Source: Pollutibacter sp044353505
GTDB taxonomy: Bacteria > Bacteroidota > Bacteroidia > Chitinophagales > Chitinophagaceae
Direction: 5' to 3'
Assembly (NCBI GenBank): GCA_044353505.1
Contig: JBILBU010000003.1
Coordinates: 1 to 64,000 of the forward strand
Length of the DNA stretch: 64,000 nucleotides
The position numbers were made by a program, and so were the translations under genes. The notes beneath the pieces were generated by a model. The model saw only the letters and a list, made by a program, of their open reading frames with translations. It did not search any database and was not told where the DNA came from. Shown here piece after piece: positions 26,148 to 35,918 of this stretch (positions are counted from its first letter, which is position 1; each line of letters opens with the position of its first letter).

Positions 26148-27221
26148 TTAAGAACCGTATTGATTTGAGAAATCCTTCATGAGCTCGGTGATTGCAACAA
26201 CACTGCTAAGGGGCAAGGCATTGTACATTGAAACCCTAAATCCTCCAACACTGCGATGTCCTTTGATGCCAACCATTCCCTCTTCTTTGCAGCGAGATAA
26301 AAAAACTTTTTCAAGCTCAGCGTCATGCATGGTAAAGACAGCATTCATCTTACTTCGATTTTCTTTTGCCACAGGAAGATGAAATAAGGGCAATTGCTCA
26401 ATTGTGGTATAAAGCAAGTTTGCCTTTTCATTGTTCAACTTCTCTATCGCTTGAATTCCGCCCAGCTTTTTGAGCCAACGCAGCGTAAGCATACAAACAT
26501 AAATCGCGAAAACTGGTGGGGTATTTAGCATGGATCCATTTTCTACATGTTGACGGTAATCCAACATAGATGGCAGACCCGAATTTGCAGACTGAAGAAA
26601 TTTCTTATCGACGATAACAATGTTTACACCCGCAGCACCAATATTTTTTTGAGCCCCCGCATAAATGAAAGCAAACTTGTTAAAATCCATCGAGCAACTG
26701 AGAATATCACTACTCATGTCTGCCACCAAAGGAACCGCAGTATCAGGTATATGGTGCATCTGAGTTCCTTCTACGGTGTTGTTGGTTGTATAGTGAAAAT
26801 AAATTGCATCTTCGGGAATTGTATAACGTGTAGGGATATAGGTGTAGTTTTTATCCTTTGATGAGGCCACTACTTCTACCTGGCCAAACTGTGCAGCCTC
26901 TTTAAAAGCCTTCGTTCCCCAAACACCACAATCAAGGTATGCAGCTTTCTTTTCCTTTGAAAGAAAATTCATAGGCACCTGAAAAAACTGAGTGGATGCC
27001 CCACCGTGAAGAAACAACACTTCCTTGTTGGCATCAAGACCCATAAGTTCCTTCATCAATGCTACCGCCTCATTCAGGACAGATTCAAAAAGTGGTGTCC
27101 GATGTCCAATTTCGAGAATGGATAATCCAGTGTCATTGAAATTTAAGATAGCACGACTGGCCTCTTCAAATACTTCTTTTGGAAGTATACTCGGACCGGC
27201 ATTAAAATTGTGTTTCATCAT
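26148..27221 (-). CDS. serC: Phosphoserine aminotransferase
   Basis: 357 residues. PLP enzyme converting 3-phosphohydroxypyruvate to phosphoserine (serine, and in some species pyridoxine, synthesis). NFNAGPSILPKEV at the start, GHRTPLFESV, FLHGGASTQF, ADMSSDIL and the PLP lysine K192 in AGAQKNIGAAG are all present, with SVGGFRVSMYNAL near the end. Two adjacent ATGs (27221, 27218) are possible starts. A TATCTTTG box lies 38 bases upstream at 27259-27266. Confidence 0.95.
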   Translation of the reverse strand: MMKHNFNAGPSILPKEVFEEASRAILNFNDTGLSILEIGHRTPLFESVLNEAVALMKELMGLDANKEVLFLHGGASTQFFQVPMNFLSKEKKAAYLDCGVWGTKAFKEAAQFGQVEVVASSKDKNYTYIPTRYTIPEDAIYFHYTTNNTVEGTQMHHIPDTAVPLVADMSSDILSCSMDFNKFAFIYAGAQKNIGAAGVNIVIVDKKFLQSANSGLPSMLDYRQHVENGSMLNTPPVFAIYVCMLTLRWLKKLGGIQAIEKLNNEKANLLYTTIEQLPLFHLPVAKENRSKMNAVFTMHDAELEKVFLSRCKEEGMVGIKGHRSVGGFRVSMYNALPLSSVVAITELMKDFSNQYGS

Positions 27222-27258
27222 TAAAATACTTGCTGAAAAAATTTAGAAAGCAATGAAG

Positions 27259-27266
27259 CAAAGATA
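27259..27266 (-). promoter_or_regulatory. Possible -7 box of serC
   Basis: TATCTTTG on the minus strand is an exact TAnnTTTG match, 38 bases ahead of the serC start and touching the stop codon of the upstream nuclease gene. No TTG at the right spacing was seen. Confidence 0.38.
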
Positions 27267-27267
27267 C

Positions 27268-28260
27268 TTAATTTGTACAAGCGCGGCCTATGATATTGCC
27301 CTTAAGCCAGGCCGATTGTAGGGAATCTGTCGCAGCTTTACCATTCAACGGATCGCCCTTGAAGACCAACTCAGAGAGGTCTGGCTGACCAGCATCCACC
27401 CATGCGGTAAACCAAAAAGAGGAAACCGCATATATTGCATCCCGCATTCGCCTTTCCACCATACCATTAAGACGGGTATGATAAATCAAGGCATACTTTT
27501 CAGCATATTGTCTCACCACAACACCATTTCGATTCTCGAAAGCAAACCGCTTATCTGGCGCAACCAATGCTGAAAGTTTTTTCTCAAGAGATAAAACCGT
27601 ATCGGAGGCAAGTGCACTCTCATGTACCCTTTGCCAAATAAATTCTGCAGGATTAGTGATATAGGTGGCCCTCCCAATGAACATATCGTATTGCCTTACT
27701 GCATAAAGTTCGGGCAGCCTGCTTTCCCAAAATGCATGTATCCCATGCTGATTGGTGTGCTGCCCATTATGATTACTGGTGGTATGAAGCGGAACATGGA
27801 TATCTGCAATATAATGTCCAATGTCTGCTGATGCCTTCAGGATTTCTTCTGCGTTGCATTCCGAAAAAGCACGCCTCAAGTTTCTATACATTGTAATGAT
27901 CCACCATGGAGCTACCCCATGCGCTCGCAAACTGTCCTCCGAATATATCGCCACTGCCTGATTCCACGAACGCGGTAAAGTCTTAAATCCATCTGCTGGA
28001 TAATGATCCATATCAATATAATGACGTGGGCCTTCCTCAGCTACAGCATATCTTCTTTTGTCTGCATCTGCAGCATGCGATGTGAGGTAGTCGATATTTT
28101 TTTTGTAAAAGGAAAAAACCGAAGGTGGCAGAAGAAATACGGAATGGTAATTGATGTGTTTATGGCCAAAGAACCCCCAGCAGTATAGCTTTGAGCTAGG
28201 CAACAACAAACAAAAAAGGAATAAAAGAAAAAAGGAAGATTTGCAGCTAAAGCTTTTCAT
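27268..28260 (-). CDS. Secreted S1/P1 nuclease-like zinc enzyme
   Basis: 330 residues. A signal peptide (FFLLFLFCLLLPSSKLYC) leads to W28 GFFGHKH; in S1/P1 nucleases the mature N-terminal Trp and the following His are zinc ligands, so cleavage before W28 fits the fold. Other metal-site motifs: HYIDMDHY, DIGHYIADIHVPLHTTSNH and HGIHAFWE. Members cleave single-stranded nucleic acid or, in the related phospholipase C branch, phospholipid; which applies is not decidable here. The sequence is divergent in the middle. Its start overlaps DUF502 by 14 bases. Confidence 0.83.
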   Translation of the reverse strand: MKSFSCKSSFFLLFLFCLLLPSSKLYCWGFFGHKHINYHSVFLLPPSVFSFYKKNIDYLTSHAADADKRRYAVAEEGPRHYIDMDHYPADGFKTLPRSWNQAVAIYSEDSLRAHGVAPWWIITMYRNLRRAFSECNAEEILKASADIGHYIADIHVPLHTTSNHNGQHTNQHGIHAFWESRLPELYAVRQYDMFIGRATYITNPAEFIWQRVHESALASDTVLSLEKKLSALVAPDKRFAFENRNGVVVRQYAEKYALIYHTRLNGMVERRMRDAIYAVSSFWFTAWVDAGQPDLSELVFKGDPLNGKAATDSLQSAWLKGNIIGRACTN

Positions 28261-28903
28261 TGTTTGTCACCCCCAAGGTTTCATGTTCACCGATATCTGT
28301 AACCCCTCCAGAAATAATGAATTTCATAGCTTCCGCAGATCCAACATCATTAAGAATTCTCACTCGCTCACGCTTTACAAAATAGGTGATTCCTGAAAAC
28401 GCATAAGAGTGAGGTATATAGACGGTTACATGATCTTTTAATCCAAAATGCGACACATCAGTTTGCGTTAAAAAACCAAGCCGCCACACCTCCTCCGATT
28501 CAATGGAAACAAGCACTGGTTTGTTGAATTTCCTTTTGTTTCCCGCAAATGCCTCCAAAAAATCCTTGACTGTGGAATAGATGATTTTGATTCCAGGCGT
28601 TTTCTCAAGCACACTGTCAAAAAGTTCCACAAGCTTTGAAACCACAAAAGAAGAAGAAATATAACCGACTAAAAAAACAATGATAACAACAACCAAAAAC
28701 CCCAATCCAGGAATTTTTTCTGGATAACCGGAAATATCCAACTTCACCAGCTCGGGAAACAGAATATGTAACAAATTGGGAAGAATGTCGTCTATTAAAT
28801 TAAATAGGGAAACGACAGCCCAGATTGTAATTACTATTGGCGCCAAAATGACCAATCCCTGGAAGAAAAAGTAGATTAACTTACCTGGACGGAATGGCTT
28901 CAT
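28247..28903 (-). CDS. DUF502 family membrane protein
   Basis: 218 residues with two strong membrane helices (LVILAPIVITIWAVVSLF and GLGFLVVVIIVFLVGYI) and a cytoplasmic or periplasmic C-terminal domain. The motif LEKTPGIKIIYSTVKDFLEAF and VYIPHSY identify DUF502 (COG2928), related to plant LCV-like proteins, function unknown. The C-terminal domain overlaps the nuclease gene by 14 bases, so the two are co-translated. Divergent from tetR over a 194-base gap. Confidence 0.88.
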   Translation of the reverse strand: MKPFRPGKLIYFFFQGLVILAPIVITIWAVVSLFNLIDDILPNLLHILFPELVKLDISGYPEKIPGLGFLVVVIIVFLVGYISSSFVVSKLVELFDSVLEKTPGIKIIYSTVKDFLEAFAGNKRKFNKPVLVSIESEEVWRLGFLTQTDVSHFGLKDHVTVYIPHSYAFSGITYFVKRERVRILNDVGSAEAMKFIISGGVTDIGEHETLGVTNNEKL

Positions 28904-29071
28904 TTTGATGTGTTTTAGCGAATATACACCCCTTTTTAAGCAAAAAATGGGTAAAACAACCCCGTTTTAAGAGAAAATGACAAAATAAATCGATTGCATA
29001 GCCTTAATCTCAAAAAACTATATTTTAGCAAATTTTCAAAGTAGAAACTTTTTTCACAAACAAAGTTTTCA

Positions 29072-29079
29072 TAGTTTTG
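29072..29079 (+). promoter_or_regulatory. Likely -7 box of the tetR-efflux operon
   Basis: TAGTTTTG is an exact TAnnTTTG match ending 18 bases before the tetR ATG. A T-run at 29049-29054, about 18-20 bases upstream, may serve as a weak -33 element. Confidence 0.45.
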
Positions 29080-29097
29080 TATCCATAATGTTTAAAC

Positions 29098-29724
29098 ATG
29101 GATATTAAGTCCCGGATAGTAGAACAAGCCCGAACCCTATTCTTTAGAATGGGTATCCGTTCGGTTTCCATGGATGATATCGCAGGACATATGGGCATGT
29201 CCAAGAAAACAATTTACCAGCATTTCACAGACAAAAATGAATTGGTGGATTGTGTAGTTCTGGCAGAAACCAATAGAATGCGTGAAGACTGCCTGGAACT
29301 CTGCAATGTTGCTGAAAATGCGGTAGACGAGATTTTTAAAACGATGGAAATGGTCGTAGAACACTTTAGGAACATCAATCCCATGGTTGTTTTTGACATG
29401 CAAAAGTTTCACTTTAAGGCATTTGTAAAATTCATGGAATACAGAAACAATTTTCTAATTAAAATTATTTCCAACAACCTTGAAAAGGGAGTTCAGGAAG
29501 GAAACTTCAGACCCGATATCAATATAGACGTACTATCAAAATACAGATTGGAGTCTATGATGCTCGCCTTTAACATGGAAGCATTCCCCCCAGCAAAATA
29601 CAATGCCGCGGAAGTTACCCTGATCATGATAGAAAACTTCTTATACGGCGTATCAACCGAAATAGGATTCAAAAAAATAGAAGAATATAAAAAAGAAAGA
29701 AAAAACAAATGGACAATAAATTAA
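29098..29724 (+). CDS. TetR/AcrR-family transcriptional regulator
   Basis: 208 residues. Helix-turn-helix at residues ~1-47: RIVEQARTLFFRMGIRSVSMDDIAGHMGMSKKTIYQHFTDKNEL, the classic TetR layout. The remaining helical ligand-binding domain is variable. The gene overlaps tolC by 16 bases and heads a four-gene efflux operon, so it probably autoregulates the pump in response to an exported compound (inference). Confidence 0.92.
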   Translation: MDIKSRIVEQARTLFFRMGIRSVSMDDIAGHMGMSKKTIYQHFTDKNELVDCVVLAETNRMREDCLELCNVAENAVDEIFKTMEMVVEHFRNINPMVVFDMQKFHFKAFVKFMEYRNNFLIKIISNNLEKGVQEGNFRPDINIDVLSKYRLESMMLAFNMEAFPPAKYNAAEVTLIMIENFLYGVSTEIGFKKIEEYKKERKNKWTIN

Positions 29725-31130
29725 GCATTATGCTATATCGAGGGATGCTACTTTTTACTATGCTATGGCTTGGTTATCCAAGTACCACCGCTCAGCAAAA
29801 ATATAACCTGACTGCAGATCAAGCAGCTGGACTTGCTTTGAAAAATGTCACAGACATTAAAAATCTGCAAATCGACCGTGAAATACAGTTAGCAAAAAAC
29901 CGAGAGTATATTGCACAGGCTCTCCCACAGATTAATGGGAATGTTCAAATGCAGCATTTCTTCAGCATCCCTGTAACACTACTCCCCGACTTCGTCTCCC
30001 CCTCTGTTTATCAAGTGCTCGTAGATAATGGTGTAAAAAACGGAACTGGCAACCCAATCGTCAAACCAAATAACCAAGCACAATTTTTCCCGGCTCAATT
30101 CGGGGTTCCGTGGCAAACGTCGGCAGGTGCACAATTCCAACAACTGCTGTTTCAACCGGATCTATTCATTGCCATCAAGGCAAGAAAAAAAGCAATCGAC
30201 TTCACTGATGCCAATATCAAAGTAATGGAAGACTCAGTGAAAAGCTCAGTGTACAAAGCATACTATAGTGTGTTGATTGCTGAGAAAAGAAAACACTTTC
30301 TAGACGAAAGTATAAAGAGACTAAGAAAACTAAAAGCAGACCAAGAAAAACTGTATGCCAATGGTTTTGCTGAAAGATTAGACATTGATAAAACACAAGT
30401 AACATTAAATAACCTTGTCACTTCAGCTTCACAAATAGAAAAACTAATTGAAATTGGCTATGCATCAATGAAATTTGCACTGGCGATAGAACAAAAAGAT
30501 ACATTGGAACTAAGCGACACCCTGTCTGTTGACCTCGTAAAAAAAGATTTACTAGAACTCACAAGCTTCAATTATTCCGATAGAAAAGAAATACAATTGT
30601 TGAATGTTGTAAAAGATTTGCAGGGGCTAGACATCAAAAGAAGCAAAATGGCTTATCTCCCAACAATTTCAACCTACTGGAGCTACAGCCAGAATGCCTT
30701 GAGACAATCATTTGACTTCTTCGACTCCAATCAAAGATGGTTTAAAACATCAGTGTGGGGGCTGAACATGAACATACCAATAGTTGATGGGGGACAAAAA
30801 CTACAAAGAACACGCCAGGCGAATCTGAACATGCAAAAAACAAAAAACACAATTGAAAATGTTCAACGTGCAATTGATCTTCAGCTTGCTGCGTCCTCAA
30901 TCATGTTCAAAAACGCACTTTCGTCGCTGGACATGCAAGAACGAAATGTTGAACTTGCTGGAAAGGTTTACTCAACCACAAAGAAAAAATATGAGCAGGG
31001 TCTGGGGTCAAGCTTTGAACTGCTGCAAACTGAAACAGAATTAGAAAGTGCACAATCAAACTATTTCCAATCACTCTACGATGCAGTCAATGCAAAGATT
31101 AGCTATACCAAAGCCTTAGGTAAATTATAA
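29709..31130 (+). CDS. TolC-family outer-membrane efflux protein
   Basis: 473 residues with a signal peptide (MLLFTMLWLGYPSTTAQQ). Two duplicated long-helix halves typical of outer-membrane efflux proteins: LTADQAAGLALKNVTDIKN at the start, the coiled region around LRKLKADQEKLYANGFAERLDIDKTQVTLNN, and its partner KKKYEQGLGSSFELLQTETELESAQSNYFQSLYDAVNAKI near the end. It forms the outer-membrane exit duct for the RND pump encoded two genes downstream. Confidence 0.93.
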   Translation: MDNKLSIMLYRGMLLFTMLWLGYPSTTAQQKYNLTADQAAGLALKNVTDIKNLQIDREIQLAKNREYIAQALPQINGNVQMQHFFSIPVTLLPDFVSPSVYQVLVDNGVKNGTGNPIVKPNNQAQFFPAQFGVPWQTSAGAQFQQLLFQPDLFIAIKARKKAIDFTDANIKVMEDSVKSSVYKAYYSVLIAEKRKHFLDESIKRLRKLKADQEKLYANGFAERLDIDKTQVTLNNLVTSASQIEKLIEIGYASMKFALAIEQKDTLELSDTLSVDLVKKDLLELTSFNYSDRKEIQLLNVVKDLQGLDIKRSKMAYLPTISTYWSYSQNALRQSFDFFDSNQRWFKTSVWGLNMNIPIVDGGQKLQRTRQANLNMQKTKNTIENVQRAIDLQLAASSIMFKNALSSLDMQERNVELAGKVYSTTKKKYEQGLGSSFELLQTETELESAQSNYFQSLYDAVNAKISYTKALGKL

Positions 31131-31150
31131 ATAAAGAATAAAAAAGACAT

Positions 31151-32296
31151 ATGAAAAAGCTACTGATTATCTGTTTGTTGTTCCTACTAGCTTCTTGCTC
31201 CGATTCAAAAGATTCAAATAAAGAAATCAGCAAAAAGAAGGTCGAACTGGAAAAGTTAATGAAAGAACGTGATGCACTGGCTAATAAGATTGCCTCCCTT
31301 GAAAATGAGATTTCAACGATGGGTGGATTAGCAACATCAGAAAAAACAAAGCTTGTGGAAATTACCGATCTGGTCACAAGTGATTTTGCACATTATATAG
31401 AATTGCAAGGAAAAATCATGACGGAAAATGTGTACTACGTTACGCCAAGAGGTATGGGAGGACAGGTAAAATCAATCTATGTTAAGCAAGGTGATAATGT
31501 AAAGAAGGGACAATTGCTCCTGAAACTTGAAGATGGTATTATTCAGCAGAATATCAAACAGGTGGAAAGTCAACTTGCTTTTGCCAAAAATATTTTTACT
31601 CGCCAAGAAAATCTATGGCAAGAGGGAATTGGCACCGAGATACAATATCTGTCTGCCAAAAACAACGTAGAGACATTGGAAAAACAAATTTCACTAGTCA
31701 AAGAACAAATCAGCACAACACTGGTCTATGCAGAAGTATCTGGCGTCGTAGAAACCGTTAGCATCAAAGTTGGTGAAGTGTTTATGGGCTCCCCCATGGC
31801 TGGAATTACCATCGTAAACCCAAGCGCTTTGAAAGCTGTAGTTGAAGTGCCTGAAAACTATGTAGTCAAAGTACGCAAAGGAATGTCAGTTAAAGTTACT
31901 GTGCCGGATATCAACAAAACATTCACCTCTGTACTTAGTCTGATAAGCGAAACCATCAATGTAAACTCCAGAAGCTTCATCGCTGAAAGTAAATTAAACG
32001 GAATATCTGGCATCAAACCAAATCAAGTAGCCATCATCAAAATACTTGACCACGAATCAAAAAATACAATTGTAGTTCCAGTGCAGACAGTACAAACTGA
32101 CGAAAAAGGGAAATATGTATACGTCTATGCCAAAGAAAATGGCAAGGCCATAGCACGAAAAAGAAATGTAACAATTGGCGAATTCTATGATGAAATGATT
32201 GAAGTGAATACTGGATTAACAATTGGAGATAAGCTGATCACAAAAGGATTCCAGGGACTATACGACGGACAACTTATCGCTACTGTAACCAACTGA
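31151..32296 (+). CDS. RND efflux periplasmic adaptor (HlyD/AcrA family), lipoprotein
   Basis: 381 residues. Signal ending LLASC gives a lipobox with C16. A Lys/Glu-rich helix (KKVELEKLMKERDALANKIASLENEI) follows, then the lipoyl half (GGQVKSIYVKQGDNVKKGQLLLKLED), a hairpin, the second lipoyl half (AEVSGVVETVSIKVGEVF) and beta-barrel and membrane-proximal domains (VVPVQTVQTDEKGKYVYVY). The N-terminal coiled helix before the lipoyl domain is longer than in AcrA. It links the RND transporter to TolC. Confidence 0.93.
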   Translation: MKKLLIICLLFLLASCSDSKDSNKEISKKKVELEKLMKERDALANKIASLENEISTMGGLATSEKTKLVEITDLVTSDFAHYIELQGKIMTENVYYVTPRGMGGQVKSIYVKQGDNVKKGQLLLKLEDGIIQQNIKQVESQLAFAKNIFTRQENLWQEGIGTEIQYLSAKNNVETLEKQISLVKEQISTTLVYAEVSGVVETVSIKVGEVFMGSPMAGITIVNPSALKAVVEVPENYVVKVRKGMSVKVTVPDINKTFTSVLSLISETINVNSRSFIAESKLNGISGIKPNQVAIIKILDHESKNTIVVPVQTVQTDEKGKYVYVYAKENGKAIARKRNVTIGEFYDEMIEVNTGLTIGDKLITKGFQGLYDGQLIATVTN

Positions 32297-32336
32297 TCTC
32301 AATCACAAGCAAAAGAGCCAATTCAAAAAAAGAATT

Positions 32337-35300
32337 ATGGACAACTCGTCGAAAAAAAACCCAGTATTCAAGCTACTGCAAAATCAAAAATCATTCGGAC
32401 CCACCAACTGGGCCATTAGAAATAAAACAGCAGTGTACCTGATTACACTCATTATTTCCTTCTGGGGCATTTCACTATTCAATTCATTTCCTAAAGAACA
32501 GTTCCCTGATGTTGTTATCCCTAACATCTATGTTCAAACTGTATATATTGGCAACTCCCCTAAAGAAATTGAAAGTCTGGTAACCCGACCAATTGAAAAA
32601 CAACTTAAGGGAATTACCGGAGTAAAAATTAATAAGATTTCGTCCAACTCACTACAAGATTTCTCTGCCATCATTGTAGAATTTAGCACATCAGTAAAAA
32701 CAGATATAGCCTTACAAAAAATTCGTGATGCAGTTGATAAGGCAAAGAAAGATCTTCCAAATGATCTTACACAAGAGCCAGTAGTACAAGAGATTAGCTT
32801 GTCTGAATTGCCGATTATGTCCGTCAATGTAAGCGGAGAGTATGACGCCGTAAAACTTGGAGAGTTTGCAGAAGAACTAAAAAATAGAATTGAGGAACTA
32901 ACAGAAATAAGCAGAATTGATATGGTTGGTGCCCCTGAAAGGGAAATCCAAATCAATATGGATAGGTATAAAATGGAAGCTGCGAAGGTTGGATTCATGG
33001 ATGTGGAACAGGCTGTTCAACGAGAGAATGCAGACATTTCAGGTGGCCTACTTGCAGTAGGTGATCAAAAACGGGCACTAAGGATAAGCGGACAGTTTAA
33101 ATCTGCTTTAGACCTTAATAATGTAATCGTAAAAAATGTATACGGCTCACCAATCTACCTCCGCGATATCGCCAATATTACTGATACAGTAAAAGAAAAA
33201 GAAAGCTATGCCCGACTCAACGGGAGAACAGTAGTTACACTGAGCGTAATCAAAAGATCAGGCGAAAATCTGATTAATGCCTCTGAAAAAATTAACAACA
33301 TCGTGAAAGAATTGAAGCGCGATGTGTTTCCCAAAGACCTTGCCATCAACATCACTGCAGACCTAAGCATTAAAGCCTCAGCGGCCTTCAATGAGCTGGT
33401 CAACTCCATCATCATCGGTTTTATTCTGGTGATGATCATATTGATGTTTTTCATGGGAGTAACGAATTCATTCTTTGTAGCCTTGTCGGTGCCATTGAGC
33501 ATGTTCCTTGCTTTTATCTTTCTTCCATCTGCAGATTTTATAGTTGGATCGAACGTTACACTGAACTTCATTGTACTTTTTGCATTGCTATTCGGACTAG
33601 GTATTGTTGTGGATGACGCAATTGTGGTGATAGAAAATACCCACAGAATTTTCTCACAAGGCAAGGGGAAAATAAGTGCAACAGATGCAGCCAAGTATGC
33701 TGCAGGCGAAGTATTTGTTCCCGTACTTGCAGGAACCCTCACAACCCTTGCGCCTTTTATTCCATTGCTATTTTGGCCGGGCATCATCGGAAAATTCATG
33801 ATCTATCTTCCAACGATGCTCATCTTCACACTAACAGCATCGCTTATCGTAGCCTATATCATGAATCCAGTATTTGCAGTGGACTTCATGGAACATGAAG
33901 ATCATGAGAAAAAGAATAAATCCGACGTATTTAGAAAACCATTGCTTTGGATTTTTATCTCCGTTGGATTTTTATTTGATCTTGCAGGATATCTAGGGGA
34001 TCAGGGAAATTATAGACTCTTTGGAAATCTACTGCTCATTTTTGGAGGCTTGATGATACTCAATTCCTATGTGCTAACTAACGCAATCAAGAATTTTCAA
34101 GAGAAGCTACTCCCTGCAATGATGAACCAGTATGAGAAACTCTTAACCTGGACAACCAAAGGATGGAGGCCAGTCAAAATACTCATTGCAACATTTGCAC
34201 TTTTAATATTTTCATTTGTTTTCTTTGGGATGAGAAATGTACCCATTGTTCTTTTCCCACAGGGCGACCCGAATACAATTTATGTATACTTGAAACTCCC
34301 CGCAGGAACAGATGTTAAATACACAGACTCTGTAACGCAGCTACTTGAAACAAGAATCAATAAAGTTCTTGGTGTTGATGGAGGAAAAGAAAACCCATTG
34401 GTTGAAAGCGTAATTGCTAACGTAGCCGTTGGCGCAAGTGATCCAAATAGCGGAGACAGAAGTACAAGGCCTGAGCTTGGAAGAGTTCAAATAAACTTCG
34501 TTCCATTCGAACAAAGGGAAGGAAAAGAAACCAAGTCATACCTCGACTCAATACGGGCTGTAATCAAGAATATTCCTTCAGCTGAAATTAGTGTTAACCA
34601 GGAAGGCAACGGACCACCAACACAATCTCCAATCAACATTGAAGTATCGGGTGATAATTTTGAAGAACTCACGAGCACTGCCATTAACCTCAGAAATTAT
34701 CTGAATGACAAGAATGTTCCAGGTGTTGAAGAATTAAAAATCGATATTGATTTTACAAATCCAGAGATAGGCATCACCATAGACCGGGAAAGAGCACTGA
34801 TGCAGGGTGTATCCACTGGACAAATAGGCATGGAAATACGAACTGCGCTATTTGGAAAAGAAGTATCAAAACTTAAAATTGGAGAAGAAGAATATAAAAT
34901 TATCTTACGCAACACCGCTGCACAACGCAAAAACTTATCTGAACTGTTGAACATGAAAATCACTTACCGTGATTTTACAAATGGACAGATTAAACAGGTG
35001 CCTATTAGCTCTGTTGTAAAAACCGATCTTAGCAATACTTACGGAAGCATCAAGAGAAAAGAACAAAAGCGGGTAATCACAATCTTTTCCAATGTACTTC
35101 AATCACAAGGCTTCACACCGCAAGCAGTGAATGAAGAAATAAAAAAGTATATTGATGAGTTTAAGTCAAAACCAGAAACAGTTTCCATTACCCAAACAGG
35201 TGAAGGAGAACAGCTCGCAGAAACTGCAGCATTCCTCCAAACTGCACTATTCACCGCAATCGGATTGATATTGTTGATTCTTATGCTGCAATTCAATTCA

Positions 35301-35909
35301 TACAGCAGAACAATGATTGTGCTTTCAGAGATCTTCTTTAGTGTAATTGGTGTTCTGATAGGGTATGCAATCACCCGCTCTACTTTTGCAGTGGTAACCA
35401 CCGGTATCGGGATCATCGGCCTTTCAGGAATCGTAGTTAAAAATGGTATTCTGGTTATTGAATTCGCAGACGAACTGCGGTCAAGAGGCATGAAAACCAG
35501 AGAGGCTGTTATTGAAGCTGGAAAGACCAGGATTGTTCCTGTATTGCTAACTGCACTCGCAGCCATCCTTGCACTTATACCACTTGCAGTGGGCTTCAAC
35601 ATCAACTTTGTTAGCTTACTGACAGACTGGAATCCACATATCTTCTTTGGTGGCGACAACGCAGTTTTTTGGAAGCCGTTGGCACTCACACTAATCTGGG
35701 GGCTTATCGTTGCATTCTTTATGACCCTCTTGGTTGTACCAGCAATGTACCTCATTGCAGAAAGATTAAAGAGACCTATGAATACGTTCTACAAAGGAAG
35801 ATGGGTATCAATTCTTGGCCTACTCGGTCCACTCTTCTTCCTGCTCACAGGAATTGTGTACTTGGTCAGAAAAATACAAAGAAAGCCTGTGTGGAATGGT
35901 AAGCAATAA
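32337..35909 (+). CDS. RND family efflux transporter, AcrB-like, with extra membrane helices
   Basis: 1190 residues, over 100 longer than AcrB. Conserved core: TM1 start, two large periplasmic loops, proton-relay pair D426/D427 in TM4 (GIVVDDAIVVIE), and K1035 in TM10 (GIVVKNGILVIEF). Extra hydrophobic stretches lie between the halves (around residues 535-555, LLWIFISVGFLFDLAGYL, and 562-582) and one more at the C terminus (ILGLLGPLFFLLTGIVYLV), giving about 15 predicted helices instead of 12. The inner TM11/TM12 loop also carries an inserted FVSLLTDWNPHIFFGG. Proton-driven export with the upstream adaptor and TolC; substrate unknown. Confidence 0.93.
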   Translation: MDNSSKKNPVFKLLQNQKSFGPTNWAIRNKTAVYLITLIISFWGISLFNSFPKEQFPDVVIPNIYVQTVYIGNSPKEIESLVTRPIEKQLKGITGVKINKISSNSLQDFSAIIVEFSTSVKTDIALQKIRDAVDKAKKDLPNDLTQEPVVQEISLSELPIMSVNVSGEYDAVKLGEFAEELKNRIEELTEISRIDMVGAPEREIQINMDRYKMEAAKVGFMDVEQAVQRENADISGGLLAVGDQKRALRISGQFKSALDLNNVIVKNVYGSPIYLRDIANITDTVKEKESYARLNGRTVVTLSVIKRSGENLINASEKINNIVKELKRDVFPKDLAINITADLSIKASAAFNELVNSIIIGFILVMIILMFFMGVTNSFFVALSVPLSMFLAFIFLPSADFIVGSNVTLNFIVLFALLFGLGIVVDDAIVVIENTHRIFSQGKGKISATDAAKYAAGEVFVPVLAGTLTTLAPFIPLLFWPGIIGKFMIYLPTMLIFTLTASLIVAYIMNPVFAVDFMEHEDHEKKNKSDVFRKPLLWIFISVGFLFDLAGYLGDQGNYRLFGNLLLIFGGLMILNSYVLTNAIKNFQEKLLPAMMNQYEKLLTWTTKGWRPVKILIATFALLIFSFVFFGMRNVPIVLFPQGDPNTIYVYLKLPAGTDVKYTDSVTQLLETRINKVLGVDGGKENPLVESVIANVAVGASDPNSGDRSTRPELGRVQINFVPFEQREGKETKSYLDSIRAVIKNIPSAEISVNQEGNGPPTQSPINIEVSGDNFEELTSTAINLRNYLNDKNVPGVEELKIDIDFTNPEIGITIDRERALMQGVSTGQIGMEIRTALFGKEVSKLKIGEEEYKIILRNTAAQRKNLSELLNMKITYRDFTNGQIKQVPISSVVKTDLSNTYGSIKRKEQKRVITIFSNVLQSQGFTPQAVNEEIKKYIDEFKSKPETVSITQTGEGEQLAETAAFLQTALFTAIGLILLILMLQFNSYSRTMIVLSEIFFSVIGVLIGYAITRSTFAVVTTGIGIIGLSGIVVKNGILVIEFADELRSRGMKTREAVIEAGKTRIVPVLLTALAAILALIPLAVGFNINFVSLLTDWNPHIFFGGDNAVFWKPLALTLIWGLIVAFFMTLLVVPAMYLIAERLKRPMNTFYKGRWVSILGLLGPLFFLLTGIVYLVRKIQRKPVWNGKQ

Positions 35910-35918
35910 ACGATCTAA

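Noticed and set aside
32534..35755. Long antisense frames inside the RND gene
   Set aside because: Ser/Ile-rich shadows of a well-supported coding sequence.
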